Assembly (NCBI GenBank): GCA_028819235.1
Contig: JAPPMC010000247.1
Coordinates: forward strand, 1-50,558
From: Bryobacterales bacterium
GTDB taxonomy: Bacteria > Acidobacteriota > Terriglobia > Bryobacterales > UBA6623
Direction of reading: 5' to 3'
Length of the DNA: 50,558 nucleotides
Shown here in pieces: positions 10,311-19,200 of the stretch. The translations under genes and the position numbers were made by a program. Under the pieces are notes generated by a model that saw nothing but the letters and a program-made list of their open reading frames with translations, was not told where the DNA came from and made no database searches. The stretch's first letter is position 1, and every line of letters starts with the position of its first letter.

Positions 10311-11159
10311 GTGAATCGGATGGAAGCAGGAGTCCTGTTCATGGTCTCGACGCCCTTAGGCAACCTCGAAGACATTACTCAAAGGGCGCTGCGGACGCTG
10401 CGAGAAGTTGACGCCATCGCGTGCGAGGACACGCGCCGCACCAAGTCGCTGCTGCGGAACTACGGAATCCGGACGCCGCTCGTGAGCTGCCACGACCACA
10501 ACGAGAAGACGAGAGCGGCCGACATTTGCAACCGCATCCTCCGAGGAGAGTCCTTTGCTCTGGTCACGGACGCGGGCACGCCGACGATCTCGGACCCCGG
10601 GTATCGCGTCGTCCGGGCAGTGGTGGCCGCCGGCATCCGCGTCGTACCAGTGCCCGGGCCCTGTGCCGCGGTGACAGCCCTGGCCGCCTCCGGGCTGCCG
10701 ACGGACGCTTTCCTATTCCGTGGATTCCTCCCGAGGCGCCGGGGCAAGCGCTTGACCGCTCTTCAGGAGTTGCGGAGGACACGCGCAACGCTAGTACTGT
10801 TCGAAGCACCCCACCGCATCTTGGCAACGCTTGCCGACATTCAGTCGACGTTTCCGGACAGCCAGGTCGTGGTCGCTCGCGAGATGACCAAGCTGCACGA
10901 GGAATTCCTTCGAGGAACGGCGGCGGAGATCCGGCGGTCATTGGCGGAGCGGTCTGCGGTGCGAGGCGAGATGGTGATACTGGTCGCGCCGGGCGGCAAG
11001 CTCTCCGACGCCCCTCAGGGTTCGCTCCCGGACCGGGTTCGGGAATTGCAGAAGGCCGGCTGCGAGCGCATGGAAGCTATCAAGATTGCCGCGAAGGAAC
11101 TCGGCATGCACAAGCGCGAAGCCTACGCCCTGCTGACCGGCAAGGGCAGCGAGGACTGA
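10311..11159 (+). CDS. rsmI: 16S rRNA (cytidine1402-2'-O)-methyltransferase
   Basis: RsmI methylates the ribose 2'-OH of C1402 in 16S rRNA using SAM, fine-tuning the ribosomal P-site. 282 residues, the usual length. Seen: tetrapyrrole-methylase fold motifs VSTPLGNLEDIT at the N-terminus, CEDTRRTKSLL, ALVTDAGTPTISDPGYRVV, the SAM loop VPVPGPCAAVTALAASGLP, FLPRR and the C-terminal LFEAPHRILATL. The start is GTG at 10311 or ATG at 10320; both keep the whole domain and neither has a clear Shine-Dalgarno sequence. It is a single gene between the PQQ block and the sulfatase; no ribosomal or cell-division genes surround it. Confidence 0.96.
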   Translation: MNRMEAGVLFMVSTPLGNLEDITQRALRTLREVDAIACEDTRRTKSLLRNYGIRTPLVSCHDHNEKTRAADICNRILRGESFALVTDAGTPTISDPGYRVVRAVVAAGIRVVPVPGPCAAVTALAASGLPTDAFLFRGFLPRRRGKRLTALQELRRTRATLVLFEAPHRILATLADIQSTFPDSQVVVAREMTKLHEEFLRGTAAEIRRSLAERSAVRGEMVILVAPGGKLSDAPQGSLPDRVRELQKAGCERMEAIKIAAKELGMHKREAYALLTGKGSED

Positions 11160-11254
11160 GCGAACCGCCGGATTCGCGCAGGTTGGAAGGCCCTGCAAGC
11201 CAAGCACCCTCCCGTTTGCCAGCGCGGCTCGGGGGGTGGGAAGATGACAGTGCG

Positions 11255-12739
11255 ATGTGGCGATACCCGTTGATCACACTAGGCCTCGCAGTCATGGCGG
11301 GCTGCGGCGGCGGGGATCCCGACGCGCTGCGACCGCCCCTCGATCGCCCCAACTTCGTTGTCGTGTTCATCGACGACATGGGCTACGGAGACGTGGGGGC
11401 ATTCGGCTCCGAGGTCAACCGCACCCCCCGCATCGACTCGATGGCGACCGGGGGCATGAAGCTGACGAGCTTCTACGCGCATCCGGTGTGCACACCTTCG
11501 CGGGCCGCCCTGCTGACCGGCTGCTACCCGATCCGCAACGGCCTGCAGACAGGACTCTGGCACCCGGTGCTGATGCCCGGGGACCCGCAGGGAATCCATG
11601 ATGCCGAAGTCACCGTTGCGGAAGTCCTCAAGCAGAGCGGCTATGCCACGGGGATCGTCGGGAAGTGGCACTTAGGGGACCAGCCGGAGTTCCTGCCCAA
11701 CCGGCACGGCTTCGATTATTTCTTCGGGCTGCCGTACTCCAATGACATGAGCCCGTTCATGCCGCTGAATCCCCGCAACCACCCGCCGCTCCCGCTGCTG
11801 CGGAATGGCGCAGTCGTGCGAGAGGTGCCGGAGGACCAGTCTTTCCTCACGCGGGCCTACACTGATGAAGCTCTGGCGTTCATCGACCGTCATAAGGACG
11901 GTCCGTTCTTCCTCTACGTCCCACATTCGATGGTCCATGTTCCCCTCTGGGCGGGCTCGGAGTTCACCGGGGCGTCCTCCAACGGAATCCTCGGCGACTG
12001 CATCGAAGAGCTTGACTGGAGCGTCGGCCAGGTCCTCGACAAGCTTCGCGAACACGGCATCGATGACAACACCCTCGTTCTGTTCACGTCGGACAACGGG
12101 CCAGCGCGGGGCAGCGCCGGCCCCCTCAGGGGCCGCAAGGGCTCCACTTACGAGGGCGGCGTCCGCGTACCGACAATCGCCTACTGGCCGGGAACGGTCC
12201 CGGCCGGTTCCGAGTATCCGCTAACGGCGTCCACAATGGACATCCTGCCGACTTTCTCCTCGCTCGCCGGGGCGGACTACCCCGTCGAGCGGGTCGACGG
12301 CCATGACCTCTCGGCGGTGCTGATGGGCGGGACGACCCGGGACTCGCCGTATGACCGCTTCTTCTTCTACCGTGGGTACGAGCTGCGAGCCGTGCGCAGC
12401 GGCCCTTGGAAGCTGCACACCACAGGGGATCTCTACAACCTAGAGGAAGACATTGCAGAGAGCCGCGACCTCTCCGCAACGCAGCCCGCAGTCGTCGCCA
12501 GCCTGGCGGCCATGCTGGAACAGGCTCGTAGCGAGGTGGGCGACGGGCCCGTCTGGCCTATCGATCCCGGCATCGCGCTGCCCGAGACCGCGAGGCCAAT
12601 CGGGAAGATCAACCGCGAGCCGAGGCTGCTCATCCCGCGGCATGGAGTCCCTGAAGAGGAGGCCCACGCTCCACCCGTCCGGGCCAAGACGGTGCAGACT
12701 GAGACGCCGCCAGGCTACGAGCGGCCGCCCAACTGGTAA
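11255..12739 (+). CDS. Lipoprotein type I sulfatase
   Basis: Formylglycine-dependent sulfatase, 494 residues, hydrolysing sulfate esters of an unknown substrate. Seen: lipobox VMAGC with Cys17, so it is probably anchored to a membrane facing the periplasm or outside; metal-binding FIDDMGYGD near residue 39; and the sulfatase signature CTPSRAALLTG, with Cys79 as the residue converted to formylglycine. Further marks are GKWHLG, the metal-site SDNG, and the C-terminal WKLH block. The open frame runs far upstream through rsmI in another frame; ATG 11255 is the only start that gives a lipoprotein signal. A formylglycine-generating enzyme is not visible in the window. It converges on the PBP gene with a 27-base gap. 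Confidence 0.93.
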   Translation: MWRYPLITLGLAVMAGCGGGDPDALRPPLDRPNFVVVFIDDMGYGDVGAFGSEVNRTPRIDSMATGGMKLTSFYAHPVCTPSRAALLTGCYPIRNGLQTGLWHPVLMPGDPQGIHDAEVTVAEVLKQSGYATGIVGKWHLGDQPEFLPNRHGFDYFFGLPYSNDMSPFMPLNPRNHPPLPLLRNGAVVREVPEDQSFLTRAYTDEALAFIDRHKDGPFFLYVPHSMVHVPLWAGSEFTGASSNGILGDCIEELDWSVGQVLDKLREHGIDDNTLVLFTSDNGPARGSAGPLRGRKGSTYEGGVRVPTIAYWPGTVPAGSEYPLTASTMDILPTFSSLAGADYPVERVDGHDLSAVLMGGTTRDSPYDRFFFYRGYELRAVRSGPWKLHTTGDLYNLEEDIAESRDLSATQPAVVASLAAMLEQARSEVGDGPVWPIDPGIALPETARPIGKINREPRLLIPRHGVPEEEAHAPPVRAKTVQTETPPGYERPPNW

Positions 12740-12766
12740 CCGTTCCCGGTTCGGTCGCCCGAGCCC

Positions 12767-15370
12767 CTAGGGCCCCGACTCTGCCGCGAAACTGCCAGGG
12801 CGGCGCCGCACCAGGATCGGGGAGTCGAACGCGGCGGTGTCCCGCCCTGCCCGCTCGTGGCGCTCCTTTGCGGCAATGAAGCTCGCCATGTGCCAGGTGT
12901 CCGGCTGCGTGCCGGCGATGTACGCCTCTTCCCGGCACTGCTTGCAGTACTCTTCGGCCAACATCTGGTGGACCGGATCCACTGGAACGCGCAAGACACC
13001 TTCGGGCTCGGGCAGCGGCCCGGGATTTTCGTAGGTGGCCAGCTCCCTGACCCTCTGCATGAACATGGCCCAGATCGGCAAGGCCGAATGGGCCCCTTCC
13101 AGCCCAAGGTCGGTGTTGTCGTCGAATCCAACCCACACGACGCAGATTAGGTCGTTCGAGAATCCTGCGAACCAGCCGTCGTCGTCCGTCCCGGTCTTGC
13201 CCGCCGCGTCGGTGATTCCGTAGCGCACGCGCGCCCGGATTCCTGAGCCGTGCTTGATGACGTCCTGCATGATGTGCGATACCAGATACGCGACCCGCCT
13301 GTCGATGACGGTACTCTCCTCGACCTTGCTCTCGTAGAGGGTCGTGCCCTGGTCGTCGCGCACGTATCTCACGAATCTCGGCTCAACGCGAACGCCTGCG
13401 TTGGCGAACGCGGTGTAGGCGGCCGCGACCTCGACCGGCGTTACCTCGAACGTGCCGAGGCACATCGACGGCACCGGCAGCATGTCAGTCCCCATCCCCG
13501 CACGCGTGGCCAGATCGAGCACACGCTGGTACCCGGCCATCTCGCCGACCTTGACCGTGGCAACGTTGATCGACTTCATGAGCGCGAGGCGCAGGCTGAT
13601 TCGCCCGAAGTAGTGGTCCAAGTGGTTGGAGGGTGCATACGGCTCCTGGAAGTCGCTGTAGACGAATTCCGTGGGCTCGTCGATCACCAGCGTGGCCGGA
13701 GTAAGCAGCCCGGGCGGCGGCGGATAGCTGACCTGTGCGTACTCGGGCAGCGAATCCCCATATCCGCGCTCGATCAGCGTGCGCCGCTCCGCATCGAGGG
13801 CCGTGTCGAAGGCAGCCGCATAGACGAAGGGCTTGAATACAGACCCCGGCTGGCGCTTCGCCAGTGCCCGGTTTAGCTGGCTGCCACCGTAATCTCGGCC
13901 CCCGACGACGGCCTTGATCTCGCCGGTCTTGGGGTCCATCGCCACCAATGCCACCTGGGCGCGGGGAGGCTGCTTGCCCCGGAAACGCGCCTGCCTCGCG
14001 ATCCGCTCATCCACCAACTGCATGCCGTCGCGCACCGCTCCGACTGCGATCTCCTGCAGGCGCTTGTCCAGTGTCGTGAACACCCAGTAGTTGTTCCTCT
14101 CCAGATCCTTGGCCTCGAAACGGCCGCTCAGAGTGCGGTTGACCAGATCGATGTAGTAGGGGGCATCCCTAGATTCCACGTGGCCCCGAGCGAGTTCGAT
14201 CTCGGTGGCGCTGGCATCGACCCAATCTTGCTCGCCGATGAAGCCTTCCCTCAACATGGCCGCCAATACCTGTCCTCGACGTTGCTTCGCGCGGTCCGGA
14301 TAGCGGTAGGGATTCAGATAGCTCGGTCCTTGCGGGAGGCCCGCCAGCAGAGCCGCTTCCGCCAGCGTGATGTCGCGCACGTCCTTGTCGAAGAACGCCC
14401 GCGCTGCCTCGCCGAAGCCGTGGATGTTGAAGCTGGACTGGTGGCCCATGAAGATCTGATTGGCGTAGTTCTCGAAGATCTCCTCCTTAGTCAGGCGGGA
14501 CTCGAGCTGCACGGCAATCATCGCCTCGGCCAGCTTCCGGCGAATCGTCACCTCCCTCGTGAGGAAGAAGTTGCGCGCCAGCTGCTGGGACAGCGTCGAT
14601 GTGCCCCTAGGGCGCCGCCAGTTCGCCAAACCCTCCAAGGCCGCCCCGGCCGTCCGCATGAAGTCGATCCCCGAGTGGCGGTAGAAGCGATGGTCCTCAA
14701 TCGCAATAACCGCCTCGACCAGATGTTTCGGGAAGTCCTCGAACCTGAACAGTCGCCGCTTGGACCGCTCTTGGTCGAACTGGTTCGTAATCAGTTCCGG
14801 CTCAAGCTTGTAGGCATTCAGCTCCTGAGCATATTCGGGGGCGATGATCCTTGCGACTTGCCCGTCCTCCACCTCGATGCGGGCCACGAGGGGATCGAAA
14901 TGGGACAGGCTCCCGGGGTGGATCTCTATGTGGGAATCCCCCCTGACGTACCAACCGACAGGATTGTCGCGGCCGGTGGTGTAGCCGGCCGACCGCAAGT
15001 TCCTCGCAATCGCGGGAACGGTGACGGGATCCCCGACGGAAATGACCCTTGGCACGGCCAAGAAGCGAGCCGTCTTGTCGAAGGCGCCGCCGTCCATGCG
15101 GCGCTCGATGACACCGCGGAACTTCCAGTAGTAGTGGTTGTAGACGACCCCGCCGACGGCGGACGAAATCAGGAACACGCCCACCAATGCCGTGCCCAAC
15201 GGCGTCTGGGCGAACCGCAGCAGACGGGAGAGGCTGCCGAGGCGCAACTGAAGCCGCCGCCCGCCGGACCCCCGCTTGGCCGACGAATTTCCCTGCCTGC
15301 TCACGCGCTGCTTCCCACCTGTCGGACGCTTCGGCGGGCCATTCGGTTTCGCGCGTCTACGGCGGGCCAT
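12767..15370 (-). CDS. Class A penicillin-binding protein (PBP1b-like)
   Basis: Bifunctional peptidoglycan glycosyltransferase/transpeptidase, 867 residues. Seen: a very basic cytoplasmic tail (residues 1-50), one membrane segment at about 57-78, and a UB2H-like domain at about 107-155 (PRVISVGDPVTVPAIARNLR) typical of PBP1b. The glycosyltransferase domain GT51 has catalytic Glu225 in EDHRFYRHSG and GTSTLSQQLARNFFL. The transpeptidase has the S-x-x-K motif with Ser510/Lys513, SIN and KTG at 725. The C-terminal tail has a CKQC pair. Its ATG overlaps the end of proS by 14 bases, so it is cotranscribed. The UB2H domain binds LpoB in enterobacteria; no LpoB homologue is visible here. Confidence 0.94.
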   Translation of the reverse strand: MARRRRAKPNGPPKRPTGGKQRVSRQGNSSAKRGSGGRRLQLRLGSLSRLLRFAQTPLGTALVGVFLISSAVGGVVYNHYYWKFRGVIERRMDGGAFDKTARFLAVPRVISVGDPVTVPAIARNLRSAGYTTGRDNPVGWYVRGDSHIEIHPGSLSHFDPLVARIEVEDGQVARIIAPEYAQELNAYKLEPELITNQFDQERSKRRLFRFEDFPKHLVEAVIAIEDHRFYRHSGIDFMRTAGAALEGLANWRRPRGTSTLSQQLARNFFLTREVTIRRKLAEAMIAVQLESRLTKEEIFENYANQIFMGHQSSFNIHGFGEAARAFFDKDVRDITLAEAALLAGLPQGPSYLNPYRYPDRAKQRRGQVLAAMLREGFIGEQDWVDASATEIELARGHVESRDAPYYIDLVNRTLSGRFEAKDLERNNYWVFTTLDKRLQEIAVGAVRDGMQLVDERIARQARFRGKQPPRAQVALVAMDPKTGEIKAVVGGRDYGGSQLNRALAKRQPGSVFKPFVYAAAFDTALDAERRTLIERGYGDSLPEYAQVSYPPPPGLLTPATLVIDEPTEFVYSDFQEPYAPSNHLDHYFGRISLRLALMKSINVATVKVGEMAGYQRVLDLATRAGMGTDMLPVPSMCLGTFEVTPVEVAAAYTAFANAGVRVEPRFVRYVRDDQGTTLYESKVEESTVIDRRVAYLVSHIMQDVIKHGSGIRARVRYGITDAAGKTGTDDDGWFAGFSNDLICVVWVGFDDNTDLGLEGAHSALPIWAMFMQRVRELATYENPGPLPEPEGVLRVPVDPVHQMLAEEYCKQCREEAYIAGTQPDTWHMASFIAAKERHERAGRDTAAFDSPILVRRRPGSFAAESGP

Positions 15371-17096
15371 TCGTCTCTCCGGCCGCGGGCGCGGCTTCGC
15401 GGATCAATCGCTGCAACACAGTCGCGACCCGCTCTATTGTAACATTTTTCGTCGCTCCTGTTCTGCGAGTGGTGATCTCTGCAATCCCCTCCCCTACTCG
15501 CCTCCCAACCGTGGCCCGGAACGGCACGCCGATCAGGTCGGCATCCTTGAACTTGACTCCGGCGCGCTCGGCACGGTCGTCGAGTAGCACGTCCACGCCC
15601 GCAGCCGACAGTTCCGAGTAGATCCTCTCGGCCGCCGCCCGCTGGGCGGCGTGCTTGAGGTTGACCGGAGTGACAACGACCTCGAACGGGGCGATGGAGA
15701 CCGGTAGAGACATCCCCCGCCGGTCATGGTTCTGCTCCACGGAGCCGGTCAGGATACGCTCGACCCCGATCCCGTAGGAGCCCATGATCGGCGCTATGGA
15801 GCGGCCCCGCTGGTCCAGGACGCGAAGACCCATCGACTCGGAATACTTGTAGCCCAGCTTGAAGATGTGGCCCACCTCGATGGCCTTGCGCCTGTGGACT
15901 GGCATGCCCGATTCCACGTCCAAGTCACCGTCCTCCGCCTCGCGCAAGTCCACGAATCGCGCCGAAAAGTCTCTTCCGGGCGTGACATTGCGCAGGTGCC
16001 GGTCGGTCCTGTTCGCTCCCGCGACCATATTTCGGCGGTCGACGAGGGCGTTGTCCGCGAGCACTTCGACGCCCTGGCAGCCCACCGGGCCGACAAAGCC
16101 GACCGGTGCCCCGATCCAGTCCTGCAACTCCTCTGGGTGGGCGGGGCGCACGTGCGGATCCTCCGTCTGCTCCGCAAGCTTGACGGCACTGAGCTGGTGG
16201 TCGCCTCGCAGCAGGACCATGACAGGCTTACCGTTCGCCACCATGACCAGCGCCTTGATGTGCGACGTCGCGGGAAGGCCGTCAAACTCGGATACCTCTT
16301 CGATCGTCCGCTTCCCCGGCGTGGCGAACTCCTCCGGCGGACCGCTGCCGACCGGATCGGGCCGCTCCGGGGGCCGGGCCACGGTCACCGCCTTCTCCAA
16401 GTTCGCCCTGTAGCCCGATTCGCGGCACTCCACGAGCCAGTCCTCACCTGCCGGGGACGGGACCATGAACTCGCACGACTCACTTCCGCCCATCGGACCC
16501 GAGTGCGCGTCCACCGGCACGAAATCCAGACCGCAGCGGCCGAAGATCCGGCAGTACGCCCGGTAGTGCTTCCGGTAAGCCTCGTCCAGGCCCGCCCGAT
16601 CGATGTCGAACGTGTAGGAGTCCTTCATCGTGAAGCGCCTTACGCGCATCAGGCCGGACTTGGGCCGCGGCTCGTCCCGGAACTTGGCCTGGATCTGGTA
16701 CCAAATCTGCGGAAGCTGCTTGTAGCTCCGCAGCTCCCCGCGCGCGATGAATGTTACAACCTCTTCCTCAGTCATACCGAGGCAGTGCTCCCGGCCCCAG
16801 CGGTCCTTCAGCCGGAACATGTCGTCGCCGATGGCCTGCCAGCGTCCGCTCTCCTTCCAGACCTCGGCCGGGTGAAGCTCGGGTGTGTAGATCTCCTGCG
16901 CGCCTATTGCGTCCATCTCCTCACGGATGATGCGCTCGATCTTCCGCAGGCTCCGCTGCGCCAGGAACAGGTAGCAGTACAGGCCCGCAGAGAGCTGCCG
17001 GATGTAGCCCGCCCTCAGCAGCAGCCTGTGGCTGGCCACTTCAGCGTCGGCGGGAGCCTCGCGCAACGTAGGGAGAAACAGCCGGCTCCAGCGCAT
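15357..17096 (-). CDS. proS: Prolyl-tRNA synthetase, bacterial type
   Basis: Class II synthetase charging tRNA-Pro, 579 residues, the usual bacterial length. Seen: the N-terminal MRWSRLFLPTLREAPADAEV block with SHRLLLRAGYIRQLSAGLY, motif 2 with FRDEPRPKSGLMRVRRF and MKDSYTFD, an inserted editing domain between motifs 2 and 3 (about residues 230-400), motif 3 GSYGIGVERIL, and the anticodon-binding domain (VSIAPFEVVVTPVN). ATG 17096 matches the family N-terminus; the frame opens 21 bases earlier. It is upstream of and overlaps the PBP gene, an unusual pairing of translation and wall synthesis. Confidence 0.97.
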   Translation of the reverse strand: MRWSRLFLPTLREAPADAEVASHRLLLRAGYIRQLSAGLYCYLFLAQRSLRKIERIIREEMDAIGAQEIYTPELHPAEVWKESGRWQAIGDDMFRLKDRWGREHCLGMTEEEVVTFIARGELRSYKQLPQIWYQIQAKFRDEPRPKSGLMRVRRFTMKDSYTFDIDRAGLDEAYRKHYRAYCRIFGRCGLDFVPVDAHSGPMGGSESCEFMVPSPAGEDWLVECRESGYRANLEKAVTVARPPERPDPVGSGPPEEFATPGKRTIEEVSEFDGLPATSHIKALVMVANGKPVMVLLRGDHQLSAVKLAEQTEDPHVRPAHPEELQDWIGAPVGFVGPVGCQGVEVLADNALVDRRNMVAGANRTDRHLRNVTPGRDFSARFVDLREAEDGDLDVESGMPVHRRKAIEVGHIFKLGYKYSESMGLRVLDQRGRSIAPIMGSYGIGVERILTGSVEQNHDRRGMSLPVSIAPFEVVVTPVNLKHAAQRAAAERIYSELSAAGVDVLLDDRAERAGVKFKDADLIGVPFRATVGRRVGEGIAEITTRRTGATKNVTIERVATVLQRLIREAAPAAGETNGPP

Positions 17097-17198
17097 GGAG
17101 GGACCGTGGCGCGCCAAGACCGCAGCACGCCAAGCGGGGAGAGCCCCATCGTATCACCGCGCCCCACCCCGCTCGGAACGAGTCCGCCGAACGACCAC

Positions 17199-19025
17199 CT
17201 ACCAGGCCAGCGCGTAGGACTTGTCGCGACGAGGGCTGGCTGCCCCGTAGAAGACGCCCCGATCGGGATCGATCATGATCGCGGTCGCGTCACCGAGCGA
17301 CCATGCCCCGGCCGGGACGACAGTGTGGCCCATGCCTGTAAGGGCGCTCACCGTTTCCTCCTCAACGCGGTCCTCGATTCGCATGACGCCGGGACGGGTC
17401 TCCCGAGGGAAGAAGGACGGCGGAAAGTCCAGGATCTGCATGAACGGGGCGTCAACGGCGGACTGGATGTCCATCCCGAACTCGATCACATTGAGCAGGA
17501 ACTGCAGGTTCACCTGGTCCTGCACATCCCCGCCCGGCGTGCCCCATGCAAGGAATGGCTTGCCGTCCCGCATCGCCAAGGTGGGCGTTAGCGTCGTGCG
17601 GGGACGCTTTCCCGGTTCTAGCCGATTTGCCCGCGTCTCGTCGAGGAAAAAGCTCTGCAGACGCGTGCCGAGCACGAATCCCAGCCCTTCGACAATCGGA
17701 GACGCGGTGAACCAGCCGCCGCTCGGTGTCGCGGAGAAGACATTTCCCCGCGCGTCCGCGACCCTCGTACCGGTCGTCCCCGGCGGATCGGGCCGGAAGT
17801 CCAGGGCGTCGGGAATCGGGCCGTGTGCGACAAGGCGCGGCTGGAAGGGGTACGGGTTGCCGGGCCGGAGCTTGAGGGAAGGCTCCTCCGGGTCAATGAG
17901 CTTGCGCCGCTCTGCCGCGTACTCCTTGGACAGCAGGCCCTCTTCAGGCACGCCGACAAAGTCCGGGTCGGCGTAGTACCACTCGCGGTCGGCGAATGCC
18001 AGCTTCATCGCCTCGGCAAGCAGGTGAAGATACGGAGCGGTGTTGTGCCCAAGAGCACGCAGGTCGTAGCCTTCCAGCAGGTTGAGGGACTGCAGCAGCA
18101 CGGGGCCCTGCGACCAGAATCCGACCTTGTACACGTCAACACCGCGGAATGTGGTGCGCTCTGGCTGCTCGACCACGGCGCGGAACGCCGCGAAGTCGTC
18201 AGTCTCAAGCAGCCCTGGCGACTGTACTCCGTTGCCGTCCAAGCAAGGGAAGCCCTTCTGGAAAGCCACCATCTCCGCGGTCATCTCTCCCCGGTAGAAC
18301 ACGTCGTGCGCCGCCTGCAGCCCGGCCTCGCGGCCCTGCCCGGCGGCGGAGCGCTCGGCCTCTGCCAAGCGGCTCAGGGTGCGCGCCAAGTCCGCTTGAA
18401 CGAGCACGTCGCCGACCTCTGGCAAGCGTCCGCCGGGCAAGAATATGCGCGCGGAAGTGGGCCATTCCGACCGCATGCGACCTTCGACGCGCTGCAGGTT
18501 CTGCAGGTAGCTGGGAAATACCGCAAAGCCTTGCTCGGCGAGCCGGATCGCGGGCGCCAGCACCTCCGAAAGGGTCATCGTCCCGAATTCACGGAGAGCC
18601 TCAATCAGCGACCCGACAACGGCCGGGACCGGGGCCGCCAAGAAGCAATCCCCGGGGATGGCCTCGATCCCTCTCTCGCGGAACCAAGCCAAGGTCGCCC
18701 TCCGCGCGGCCTGCCCTTGGCCATTGACGGCGAAGACCCGGCCGCGCTCCGCGCTGTGGATCAGGATCGGCACTTCACCACCGATCCCGAATCGGTCGAA
18801 CTCTAGGACCGCTTGCGCAAAGACGGTCGCGACGCCCGCGTCGATGGCGTTGCCGCCCTTCTTGAGGATGTCGAGACCCGCGTCGCTGGCTTGGTGGTGG
18901 CCTGAAACGACCACACCTCTCGTGCCCATCACGATGGGGCGCGTTGCAGCCGGGAGCAGTCCCGGCAGCACAAGCGCGGACACCGCGAGGCACCGGGGAA
19001 GTCGATTGAGGGTATGGCAGGGCAT
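17199..19025 (-). CDS. ggt: Gamma-glutamyltransferase family protein
   Basis: Ntn-hydrolase of the gamma-glutamyltranspeptidase family, about 608 residues, which self-cleaves to two subunits and acts on gamma-glutamyl bonds (glutathione and similar). Seen: signal peptide (RLPRCLAVSALVLPGLLPAA); large-subunit start RGVVVSGHHQASDAGLDILKKGGNAIDAGVA (given here only as its family position, residues about 37-67); the processing site TTGT with catalytic Thr417; and downstream GNVFSATPSGGW and GTPGGDVQDQVNLQF. The second half of the site reads TTGTRVAD, where classical enzymes have TTHxSVVD, so the substrate may differ. ATG 19025 is preferred for the signal; ATG 19043 is six codons longer. It is upstream of proS by 102 bases and divergent from the alpha-CTD-like gene. 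Confidence 0.88.
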   Translation of the reverse strand: MPCHTLNRLPRCLAVSALVLPGLLPAATRPIVMGTRGVVVSGHHQASDAGLDILKKGGNAIDAGVATVFAQAVLEFDRFGIGGEVPILIHSAERGRVFAVNGQGQAARRATLAWFRERGIEAIPGDCFLAAPVPAVVGSLIEALREFGTMTLSEVLAPAIRLAEQGFAVFPSYLQNLQRVEGRMRSEWPTSARIFLPGGRLPEVGDVLVQADLARTLSRLAEAERSAAGQGREAGLQAAHDVFYRGEMTAEMVAFQKGFPCLDGNGVQSPGLLETDDFAAFRAVVEQPERTTFRGVDVYKVGFWSQGPVLLQSLNLLEGYDLRALGHNTAPYLHLLAEAMKLAFADREWYYADPDFVGVPEEGLLSKEYAAERRKLIDPEEPSLKLRPGNPYPFQPRLVAHGPIPDALDFRPDPPGTTGTRVADARGNVFSATPSGGWFTASPIVEGLGFVLGTRLQSFFLDETRANRLEPGKRPRTTLTPTLAMRDGKPFLAWGTPGGDVQDQVNLQFLLNVIEFGMDIQSAVDAPFMQILDFPPSFFPRETRPGVMRIEDRVEEETVSALTGMGHTVVPAGAWSLGDATAIMIDPDRGVFYGAASPRRDKSYALAW

Positions 19026-19200
19026 TTTGTGCTTGTCGCCCATTCTATGCGCTGGGCCGCCGGTTTCCCGGAACGCTGGCTGTGCCGCTTGCGGCATACA
19101 CGCCGCCCTCACCGCGATGCGCACCGCTGGCGCCGAGCCGCTTGCGACACGGGGCCAAGCGAGGCGGCCAGCGCGAATCGGAGGGGTGACTGGGGCCGCG

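Noticed and set aside
10421..11254. Upstream extension of the sulfatase frame
   Set aside because: Overlaps rsmI in another frame; the lipoprotein signal begins at 11255.
12738..12751. Small hairpin AACCG/CGGTT after the lipoprotein sulfatase
   Set aside because: Only five base pairs and no T-run; not distinguishable from chance.
14180..15442. 420-codon plus-strand open frame
   Set aside because: Antisense to the PBP gene; no start signal and no recognisable domain.
15726..17591. 621-codon plus-strand open frame
   Set aside because: Lies antisense to proS, whose motifs are unmistakable; long antisense frames are expected at this GC content.
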